Shown here: piece after piece, positions 1-5,879 of the stretch
How positions within the stretch are numbered: the stretch's first letter is position 1
How the letters are laid out: every line of letters begins with the position of its first letter
NCBI GenBank assembly: GCA_026988445.1
Contig: JALSLF010000597.1
Location: forward strand, 1 to 6,369
From: Bacteroidales bacterium
GTDB taxonomy: Bacteria > Bacteroidota > Bacteroidia > Bacteroidales > NBLH01
DNA: 6,369 bases
Reading direction: 5' to 3'
Notes under the pieces: generated by a model
What the model saw: only the letters and a program-made list of their open reading frames with translations
Told to the model about the DNA's origin: nothing
Database searches by the model: none
Position numbers and translations under genes: made by a program

Positions 1-786
1 ACTTTTTGGCCCCATCCTCGTTTTGTCTTGGGAAAATCAACAGACAATATAAAAATGATTAATACCCTTGATGAAAAAATCAAATTAATTGGCGAGCAAG
101 AAGTTGATCATCTCGTAATTATCCGGTTCACTAAATCTTTTGCAAAACTATCTTCTTGTGATTTTATCAAACAATATTTGCATGAAAAATTAAATATAAA
201 AGCATTGATTGTTGGTTACGATCATCATTTTGGAAAAGACAGAGACGGAAGCTTTGAGGTGTTGAAATCATGTGCTTTACAATATGGCTTTTCGATTGAC
301 AAAGTAGAACCCTATCTGGTAAATAACGAAATTATCAGTTCTACACTTATTCGTAAAGCAATTACAGCAGGAGATTTAGAAAAAGCGAACCAATATCTGG
401 CAAAAAAATATTTTTTTTCGGGAAAAGTGGTAAACGGTAAAAAAATAGGACGTGACATTGGCTTTCCTACGGCAAATATCAGGCTTACCGAGAATTACAA
501 ACTTGTTCCGGCATGTGGAGTGTATGCCGTTGAAACAGAAATTAAAGGTAAAAGCTATTACGGTATGTTAAACTTGGGTTATAGACCAACCATTAATGAC
601 GACAAAACTAACCTAAGTATCGAAGTACACATTATAAATTTTAAAGGCAACATCTATAATCAGAATATTCGAGTTTATTTTCACAAAAAAATAAGAAACG
701 AAATTAAATTTCACAGTCTTGAACGCCTAAAACAGCAATTAATTAAAGATAAGGTAGTGGTAAGTAAATATTTTAAATTAACTTAA
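1..786 (+). CDS. ribF: Bifunctional riboflavin kinase / FMN adenylyltransferase, 5'-truncated by window edge
   Basis: Makes FMN from riboflavin and ATP, then FAD from FMN and ATP, in the cytoplasm. The frame is open from base 1, so the gene starts before the window; 261 codons are visible. The first residues, TFWPHPRFVLGK, are the conserved PHPR segment of the adenylyltransferase domain. The TTG at 28 is internal and not a start. The upstream nucleotide-binding segment (GxFDGVHxGH type) and about 45-50 residues are missing, judged from the usual length of about 310. The second adenylyltransferase motif, ISSTLIR, is at 334-354. The riboflavin kinase domain follows, with GFPTANI at 460-480 (PTAN metal/nucleotide loop) and the SIEVHI strand, whose Glu codon at 622 fits the catalytic Glu. 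The C-terminus looks complete. The next gene is 105 bp away and probably separately transcribed. The identification is firm; only the 5' end is unknown. Confidence 0.96.
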   Translation, partial: TFWPHPRFVLGKSTDNIKMINTLDEKIKLIGEQEVDHLVIIRFTKSFAKLSSCDFIKQYLHEKLNIKALIVGYDHHFGKDRDGSFEVLKSCALQYGFSIDKVEPYLVNNEIISSTLIRKAITAGDLEKANQYLAKKYFFSGKVVNGKKIGRDIGFPTANIRLTENYKLVPACGVYAVETEIKGKSYYGMLNLGYRPTINDDKTNLSIEVHIINFKGNIYNQNIRVYFHKKIRNEIKFHSLERLKQQLIKDKVVVSKYFKLT

Positions 787-801
787 AATTTAGTATTTTA
801 G
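771..801 (+). promoter_or_regulatory. Weak candidate Bacteroidetes-type promoter for sppA-lpxK-PNP
   Basis: TATTTTAG at 794-801 matches 7 of 8 positions of the Bacteroidetes -7 element TAnnTTTG. TTTT at 771-774 lies 19 bp upstream where TTTG would be expected. Transcription would start near 806-808 and leave a leader of about 85 nt before sppA. The -7 element overlaps a small inverted repeat (TTTAG, loop CAAA, CTAAA; 797-810). In DNA this AT-rich, such matches arise easily by chance, and the -33 half lies inside the end of ribF, so this is only a suggestion. Confidence 0.25.
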
Positions 802-891
802 CAAACTAAATGTCTTAAATAGAATTATTTTGATTTTTTCATTATCGAAATTATAGTATTACATTAATAATCAAACACTTAACACAAAACA

Positions 892-2676
892 ATGAAAAGT
901 TTTTTTAAAATCACACTCGCTTCGTTTGTTGGAGCAATATTAGCAGGAATTGTAGTGATACTTATATTTTTTACGGCTACAGTAGGAATAATCAGCAGTA
1001 CATCATCCGAAGAACCGGTTGATTTAGACACAAACACCATTTTAAAATTAAAACTAAATAAAAAAATTGTTGACCGCGGCAGCAATAACCCATTTGAAGG
1101 TTTTGATTTTGTAAGCATGCAACCGCAAAAAACCTTGGGACTTAACACCATTTTAAAAAACATAGATAAAGCTGCATTAGATGATAATATAAAAGGTATT
1201 TTTTTAGATTTAAGCAGCCTAAATGCCGGCATTGCAACAGTTGAAGAAATTCATAATGCCTTGGCAAAATTCAGACAAAGTGGGAAATTTATTATTGCCT
1301 ATGCCGATTACTACACTCAAAAAACTTACTATCTGGCAAGTATTGCCGACGAAATTTATGTAAATCCGGCAGGAGGAATGGAATTTGTTGGTTTAAGCGC
1401 ACAATTATTGTTCTTTAAAAATGCTTTAGAGAAATTTGGAATCAAACCGGTTATTATTCGTCACGGAAAATTTAAAAGTGCCGTTGAGCCGTTTATGCTT
1501 GATAAAATGAGCGAGGCAAACCGAGAGCAAACACAAACCTATATCAATTCTATATGGAATACAATCATTAACGACATTTCGGTTTCCAGAAACATCAGTA
1601 CCGAAGAATTAAATAAAATTGCCGATAGTTTATTATTAAAAAATAATGATGCGGCTAAAAAATTAGGATTTATTGACGGTACACTTTATCGGGATGAATT
1701 AATGAGTTTACTAAAAGACAAAGTAAATGCCGAAAAAGTAAAAGATATTAAATTTGTTTCTCTTAAAAAATTCAACAAAGTCCCCAAAAAGAAAAAAGAA
1801 GACGAAAAAGGTTTGGCCAAAGATAAAATAGCCATTATTTATGCATCGGGTGAAATTGTTAGCGGCAAAAGCACAGAGAAAACAATGGGCTCGGAAACCG
1901 TTGTGGAAGCATTAAAAAAAGCACGTGAAGACAACAAAGTAAAAGCAATAGTATTACGTATTAATTCACCCGGAGGAAGTGCCTTGGCATCGGATATTAT
2001 TTGGAGAGAAACTGTTTTGGCTAAAGAAAAGAAACCCCTTATTGTATCCATGGGTGATTTAGCTGCCTCGGGAGGCTATTACATTGCTTGTGCTGCAGAC
2101 ACTATTGTTGCAAGTTCCAACACATTAACCGGTTCTATTGGCGTATTCGGGCTACTTTTTAATGTAAAAAAATTAATGAACGAAAAAATCGGAATAACTT
2201 TTGATAAAGTGAACACCAATAAATATTCTGATATTGGCTCATCATTTAAAGATATGAGCGAAGAGGAAAGGGCATTTATTCAAAACGGTGTAGAAGATAT
2301 TTACGGAGTATTTATCAAGCATGTTGCTGACGGTAGAGGTATGACTGTTGCCCAAGTGGACAGTATCGGACAAGGAAGAGTTTGGAGTGGAAGCAATGCT
2401 TTAGAAATCGGTTTGGTAGATGTAATTGGCGGTTTAGATAAAGCAGTAGAAATTGCGGCAGAAAAAGCCGGTTTACAACGTTATAGAATTAAACCCTTAC
2501 CGGCACAAAAAGAACCGTTTGAAGAATTTTTAGAAGAATTGACCGGTGAAGCAGCCAAAACATCAATTTTCGGTAAAAATGAAAATGAATTTTCAATGAT
2601 GTATGATTACTATAAGACTTTAAGCAATATGAAAGGTGTACAAGCTCGATTACCTTTTGAAATAATTATAAAATAA
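892..2676 (+). CDS. sppA: Signal peptide peptidase SppA, 67K type (family S49 serine protease)
   Basis: Membrane-anchored protease that degrades signal peptides left in the inner membrane after secretion. It has 594 codons, the long tandem-domain form like the E. coli enzyme, not the short single-domain form. Residues 1-6 are short and basic, followed by a hydrophobic span at about 7-34 that should act as an uncleaved N-terminal anchor, with the rest outside the cytoplasm. The N-terminal S49 repeat carries the general-base Lys in KSAVEPF (Lys195, codon 1474). The C-terminal repeat carries the nucleophile in SMGDLAASGGYY (Ser393, codon 2068), followed by TGSIGVFG. This matches the E. coli Lys209/Ser409 split dyad. 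A Lys/Glu-rich linker (about 298-312) joins the repeats. The ATG at 892 sits directly before the signal anchor, so the start is well supported. It is preceded by A-rich sequence with no Shine-Dalgarno. The gene ends 6 bp before lpxK, so the two are probably cotranscribed. No oddities seen. Confidence 0.96.
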   Translation: MKSFFKITLASFVGAILAGIVVILIFFTATVGIISSTSSEEPVDLDTNTILKLKLNKKIVDRGSNNPFEGFDFVSMQPQKTLGLNTILKNIDKAALDDNIKGIFLDLSSLNAGIATVEEIHNALAKFRQSGKFIIAYADYYTQKTYYLASIADEIYVNPAGGMEFVGLSAQLLFFKNALEKFGIKPVIIRHGKFKSAVEPFMLDKMSEANREQTQTYINSIWNTIINDISVSRNISTEELNKIADSLLLKNNDAAKKLGFIDGTLYRDELMSLLKDKVNAEKVKDIKFVSLKKFNKVPKKKKEDEKGLAKDKIAIIYASGEIVSGKSTEKTMGSETVVEALKKAREDNKVKAIVLRINSPGGSALASDIIWRETVLAKEKKPLIVSMGDLAASGGYYIACAADTIVASSNTLTGSIGVFGLLFNVKKLMNEKIGITFDKVNTNKYSDIGSSFKDMSEEERAFIQNGVEDIYGVFIKHVADGRGMTVAQVDSIGQGRVWSGSNALEIGLVDVIGGLDKAVEIAAEKAGLQRYRIKPLPAQKEPFEEFLEELTGEAAKTSIFGKNENEFSMMYDYYKTLSNMKGVQARLPFEIIIK

Positions 2677-2682
2677 AAAACT

Positions 2683-3741
2683 ATGCTCCGAATACTGCTA
2701 TGGCCCATATCATTACTATACGGACTGGTAACGCAGGTTCGGAACTTTCTTTTTGACCATCAAATACTTAAGTCAAAGGAATTTAACATACCAGTTATTT
2801 CTGTAGGAAATATTACCGTTGGAGGAACGGGAAAAACACCTCATGTTGAATACTTGGTTAAACTATTAAAAAATGAAAATAATTTAGCGGTTTTAAGCAG
2901 GGGGTATAAAAGAAAAACCAAAGGTTTTTATATTGCCGGAGATGAGCCTAAACCGAATGAAATAGGCGATGAACCTTGCCAGATTAAAAGAAAATTTCCT
3001 GAAATAACAGTGGCTGTTGATGCAAATAGAAAAAGAGGAATACAAAAATTAATAGAGCAGGGCATTCAATCCGTTATTTTAGACGATGCCTTTCAACATC
3101 GATATGTAAAACCCGGTTTATCCATTCTTTTGGTAGATTTTAACCGGAATATTAATGAAGACCATTTGTTACCCTGTGGCAGGCTTCGCGAACATGTTTC
3201 GGCAAAAGACCGGGCGGATATAATGATTATTAGCAAAACCCCGCCAAATATAAAACCAATTGACCGACGACTGATACATAAAAATCTATATCCTCGTCCT
3301 TACCAAACGGTTTATTTTACGGGCTTAAAATATGGAAATATAAAAGCGGTTTTTAAAGAAGCGGTGAATAATATATCTTTGCAGGATTTAAAAAACGGGA
3401 GTATTGTTCTGTTTACAGGAATTGCGCATACAAAACAATTGCTTGAATACCTGAACAGATTTTGTAGAAACATTATACACTTAAATTATCCGGATCATGC
3501 TAATTATAATTTAAACAGAATAAATAAAATTATAAATACATTCAATAATATTAAAAATACGAATAAAATAATACTAACCACCGAAAAAGATGCGGTGAAA
3601 GTGCGTGAATTAGCTATTGAGGACAATATTTTTAAGCAAAAACTGTTTTTTTTACCGATTGAAGTATTTTTTATTGATGAAGAAAAAGATTTTAATAACC
3701 AAATTATAGATTATGTTAGAAAAAATAAGGGAAACCGTTGA
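2683..3741 (+). CDS. lpxK: Tetraacyldisaccharide 4'-kinase (lipid A biosynthesis)
   Basis: Phosphorylates the 4' position of the tetraacyl disaccharide 1-phosphate to give lipid IVA, at the cytoplasmic face of the inner membrane. It has 352 codons, slightly longer than the E. coli enzyme (328). The N-terminus is hydrophobic and membrane-associating (LLWPISLLYGLV). The Walker A loop GGTGKT is at residues 47-52 (2821-2838), in the LpxK context VGNITVGGTGKTPH. Further family signatures are LSRGYKRKTKG, GDEP, DANRKRG, DDAFQHR (134-140) and PCGRLREH. The YPDHANY segment has His272, at the place of the catalytic-site Asp-His motif. TEKDAVK lies near the end. FTGIAHTKQL deviates slightly from the usual GIAxPxPL. 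The segment around 3490-3570 is very AT-rich and codes an Asn/Ile/Lys-rich stretch, with no frame break. The start is 6 bp after sppA, and the last 29 nt overlap the next gene. Confidence 0.96.
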   Translation: MLRILLWPISLLYGLVTQVRNFLFDHQILKSKEFNIPVISVGNITVGGTGKTPHVEYLVKLLKNENNLAVLSRGYKRKTKGFYIAGDEPKPNEIGDEPCQIKRKFPEITVAVDANRKRGIQKLIEQGIQSVILDDAFQHRYVKPGLSILLVDFNRNINEDHLLPCGRLREHVSAKDRADIMIISKTPPNIKPIDRRLIHKNLYPRPYQTVYFTGLKYGNIKAVFKEAVNNISLQDLKNGSIVLFTGIAHTKQLLEYLNRFCRNIIHLNYPDHANYNLNRINKIINTFNNIKNTNKIILTTEKDAVKVRELAIEDNIFKQKLFFLPIEVFFIDEEKDFNNQIIDYVRKNKGNR

Positions 3742-4525
3742 TTTTATACAATCAAAATTTGATTTTAAACCGGAAGTAGGAATTATACTGGGAACAGGTT
3801 TAGGTGGTTTAACAAAAGAAATGACCGTAGAGTATGAAATTGAATATAAAGATATTCCAAATTTTCCGGTATCTACTGTTGAAGGACACCGCGGTGCATT
3901 AATTTTTGGTAGTTTTAACGGTAAAAAGATTGTTGCCATGCAAGGCAGATTTCATTATTACGAAGGATATACCATGCAACAAGTAACTTTTCCGGTTAGA
4001 GTACTTAAATTTCTCGGTATTAATTTACTCATTGTTTCAAATGCAAGCGGCGGGATTAATCCTAATTTTAACGTAGGAGATATAATGGTGCTTAGTGACC
4101 ATATTAATCTATTTGGCACCAATCCCTTAATTGGACCAAATATAGAAGAACTGGGACCTCGATTTCCTGATATGAGCCAGCCCTACGACAAAAAATTAAT
4201 TCGTAAAGCATTTCAAATTGCACACGAAGCAAATATTGATTTAAAAAAAGGAGTATATGCAGGCGTAACAGGACCTACTTTTGAAACCCCTGCCGAATAT
4301 ATGTATATAAGGAATACCGGTGCTGATGCAGTAGGAATGTCCACAGTGCCTGAAGTAATAGTTGCACGCCACATGGGTTTAACATGCTTTGCTATGTCTA
4401 TTATTACCGACAGTGGTGTTCCCGGAGAAATTGTTGAAGTAACACATGAGGAAGTTCAAGAAGTAGCGGCAAAAGCCGAGCCTAAGATGGCATTAATTAT
4501 TAAAGAACTTTTAAAGTCAATATAG
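3713..4525 (+). CDS. Purine nucleoside phosphorylase, trimeric (type I, PNP/MTAP family)
   Basis: Splits purine (deoxy)nucleosides with phosphate into base and (deoxy)ribose 1-phosphate for purine salvage in the cytoplasm. Its 270 codons match the length of B. subtilis PupG and resemble it from end to end. Visible motifs are ILGTGLGG (phosphate loop, residues 25-32), FPVSTVEGHRG, GRFHYYEGY, SNASGGIN, the DHINLFGTNPLIGPN block, TGPTFETPAEY, GADAVGMSTVPEVIVARH and THEEV. Relative to human PNP, Glu201 is Glu191 here, Met219 is Met209 and His257 is His245. The base-recognising Asn243 is replaced by Asp233 in MSIITDSGVPG, which may allow adenosine as substrate. The ATG at 3713 lies 29 nt inside lpxK, and the MLEKIRETVDFIQ start aligns with the family N-terminus, so the overlap looks genuine and suggests translational coupling. 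The gene could be labelled punA, pupG or deoD in databases. MTA phosphorylase is less likely because the PNP-type FET motif is kept. Confidence 0.94.
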   Translation: MLEKIRETVDFIQSKFDFKPEVGIILGTGLGGLTKEMTVEYEIEYKDIPNFPVSTVEGHRGALIFGSFNGKKIVAMQGRFHYYEGYTMQQVTFPVRVLKFLGINLLIVSNASGGINPNFNVGDIMVLSDHINLFGTNPLIGPNIEELGPRFPDMSQPYDKKLIRKAFQIAHEANIDLKKGVYAGVTGPTFETPAEYMYIRNTGADAVGMSTVPEVIVARHMGLTCFAMSIITDSGVPGEIVEVTHEEVQEVAAKAEPKMALIIKELLKSI

Positions 4526-4542
4526 TTTAAAAATTACATTCT

Positions 4543-4575
4543 TTTGTAAAATTTAAAATAAAAATATTATCTTTA
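4543..4575 (+). promoter_or_regulatory. Bacteroidetes-type promoter for the receiver-cyclase gene
   Basis: TTTG at 4543-4546 is followed after 21 bp by TATCTTTA at 4568-4575. The Bacteroidetes primary sigma factor consensus is TTTG, 19-21 bp, TAnnTTTG, so the -33 half is exact and the -7 half matches 7 of 8. The expected transcription start is about 4580-4583, exactly at the left edge of the 26-bp palindrome. This is the best promoter match in the window and implies that the cyclase gene is transcribed separately from the phosphorylase operon. No start site has been measured. Confidence 0.55.
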
Positions 4576-4580
4576 CGCAA

Positions 4581-4606
4581 CAAGACATCGTTTAAACGAT
4601 GTCTTG
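4581..4606. repeat. Perfect 26-bp palindrome at the predicted transcription start
   Basis: The left arm CAAGACATCGTTT (4581-4593) is the exact reverse complement of the right arm at 4594-4606. As RNA it would form an 11-bp stem capped by a UUAA loop. It starts right where transcription is predicted to begin and ends 37 bp before the preferred ATG at 4644. No T-run follows it on either strand (GCTGTAATTACAGG on the plus side), so it is not a canonical intrinsic terminator for the phosphorylase gene. More likely roles are an operator for a dimeric regulator or a 5'-terminal mRNA hairpin. A weak terminator without a U-tract cannot be ruled out. Confidence 0.8.
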
Positions 4607-4618
4607 CTGTAATTACAG
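4607..4618. repeat. Second perfect palindrome (12 bp) abutting the first
   Basis: CTGTAATTACAG reads identically on both strands and begins at the base directly after the 26-bp palindrome, with no spacer. It lies in the predicted leader, 25 bp before the preferred ATG at 4644. It lacks a loop long enough for a good RNA hairpin (the centre AATT would have to open), so it fits a DNA site for a dimeric regulator better than an RNA structure. It does not match the classic CRP half-site TGTGA. Confidence 0.6.
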
Positions 4619-4643
4619 GAAATCAATAAATAGTCATAAGCTA

Positions 4644-5810
4644 ATGAAATACACGCTCTTAGTTGCTGATGATGACCGATTTGTACATATGTTCATCGAA
4701 AGTGTTTTCGAAGCCGAACATCATGATTTCCAAATCATTTCAGCCTTTAACGGTAAAGAAGTTTGTGATATTGCAACCAATCAAAAGGTCGATTTAATCA
4801 TCATGGATTGGGAGATGCCGGTTATGAATGGTATTCAAGCTTTAGAATATCTAAAAAGCGATCCGGCAGTAGCAGATATTCCTGTAATTATAATTACTAC
4901 CACCGGAAAATTACAACTTGCTTTCGAATCAGGTGCGATTGATTTTATACGAAAACCTCTTGATAAAACAGAACTACTTGTAAGAGTAAAATCGGCACTT
5001 TCAATGTTTAAATTAATCAAGCAATTGGTTAATCAGGCGGAAATTCTCGAAGAACAATCAAATGAGTTGGAAATTAAAAACAAGGAACTAAGCGAACAAA
5101 AAGAAAAATCCGACAAACTTTTATTAAATATCCTCCCTTACGAAATTGCCGAACAGCTAAAAAACAAAGGTGTTGTTGATGCAAAAACCTATAGAAAAGT
5201 TTCCGTGTTATTTACCGATTTCAAAGGATTTACCAAAATATCCGAAAAACTATCGCCACAAGAAATTATTAAAGAACTGGGAATCTTTTTTGCAAAATTT
5301 GATGAAATTATCGGAGGACATTTTATTGAAAAAATAAAAACAATTGGAGATGCTTATATGTGTGTTGGAGGTTTGCCTCTAAGAAACAAAAGTAACCCGA
5401 TTGATACCGTTCTGGCCGGTTTAGAAATGCAAGCATTTGCAAAAGAATATAATGAGCAAAAGATTAAAGAAGGGAAAGAACCTTGGAATTTGCGTATTGG
5501 AATTCATACGGGAAGAGTGGTTGCAGGGGTGATTGGGAAAAAGAAATTTGCTTATGATATTTGGGGTGATACTGTTAATACCGCCTCACGGATGGAATCA
5601 GCCGGAGAAATTGGAAAAGTAAACGTTTCGGGCGATACATACGAACACATAAAAGATTATTTTGATTGTGAATACAGAGGCAAGATTGAAGCAAAAAACA
5701 AAGGTCAAATTGAAATGTATTTTGTTCACGGACTGAAAAAAGAATATGCAGTAGAAGGTTCAGTCATTACTCCAAATAAAAAATTCTTGCAAATATTATC
5801 CGAATACTAA
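4644..5810 (+). CDS. Response regulator with adenylate cyclase output (REC - coiled coil - class III cyclase)
   Basis: Predicted cytoplasmic enzyme that makes cAMP from ATP under control of phosphorylation. It has 388 codons from ATG 4644. That start places KYTLLVADDD directly at the N-terminus, as in other receivers; an in-frame ATG at 4599 would add 15 unrelated residues and lies inside the palindrome. Receiver, about 1-120: acidic Asp9/Asp10, phospho-acceptor Asp55 in IIMDWEMPVMNG, Thr85, Lys104 in RKPLD. Linker, about 122-158: charged helix with Leu at 128, 135, 142 and 149 (exact heptads), then LLLNILP at 159-165, the usual lead-in to class III cyclases. Cyclase, about 185-375: metal Asp192 (LFTDFKGFT) and Asp236 (TIGDAY), adenine-selecting Lys232 and Asp305 (YDIWG), transition-state Asn312 and Arg316 (VNTASR). 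All catalytic residues are present in one chain, so a homodimer would have two sites. Lys/Asp, not Glu/Cys, points to ATP over GTP. No histidine kinase or cAMP receptor is adjacent. Confidence 0.93.
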   Translation: MKYTLLVADDDRFVHMFIESVFEAEHHDFQIISAFNGKEVCDIATNQKVDLIIMDWEMPVMNGIQALEYLKSDPAVADIPVIIITTTGKLQLAFESGAIDFIRKPLDKTELLVRVKSALSMFKLIKQLVNQAEILEEQSNELEIKNKELSEQKEKSDKLLLNILPYEIAEQLKNKGVVDAKTYRKVSVLFTDFKGFTKISEKLSPQEIIKELGIFFAKFDEIIGGHFIEKIKTIGDAYMCVGGLPLRNKSNPIDTVLAGLEMQAFAKEYNEQKIKEGKEPWNLRIGIHTGRVVAGVIGKKKFAYDIWGDTVNTASRMESAGEIGKVNVSGDTYEHIKDYFDCEYRGKIEAKNKGQIEMYFVHGLKKEYAVEGSVITPNKKFLQILSEY

Positions 5811-5879
5811 AATTTTACACACAATATTTTGCTGAATTTTGAGTTATAAGCATAATTCACATTATAAAATATCATTACT

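Noticed and set aside
402..418. A7 and T8 runs in ribF (also T8 at 3646-3653 in lpxK) as phase-variable tracts
   Set aside because: The frames are intact, the runs encode ordinary Lys/Phe residues within conserved genes, and runs of this length are expected in DNA this AT-rich.
797..810. TTTAG-CAAA-CTAAA as the ribF terminator
   Set aside because: The stem is five mostly A/T pairs and is not followed by a T-tract.
825..832. TTATTTTG as an alternative -7 element for sppA
   Set aside because: It misses the second base of TAnnTTTG, and no TTTG-like sequence lies 19-21 bp upstream.
879..1232. Minus-strand open frame of 117 codons opposite sppA
   Set aside because: It lies antisense to the signal anchor and first domain of a clearly coding gene, its residues are low-complexity mirror images of that code, and it has no recognisable motif. 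The minus-strand frames at 1839-2051, 3652-3939 and 4835-5020 were rejected for the same reason.
4581..4606. Intrinsic terminator for the phosphorylase operon
   Set aside because: The stem is strong, but no T-run follows it on the plus strand (GCTGTAATTACAGG) or on the minus strand, and a promoter match lies just upstream of it pointing into the cyclase gene.
5825..5831. TATTTTG upstream of the lipoprotein gene as a promoter
   Set aside because: It is one base too short for TAnnTTTG, and no -33 element stands at the right distance, so a dedicated promoter cannot be supported.
5832..5862. Hairpin TGAATT...AATTCA after the cyclase gene as a terminator
   Set aside because: The stem is only 6 bp, all but one end A/T, with a loop of about 15 nt and no T-run after it.
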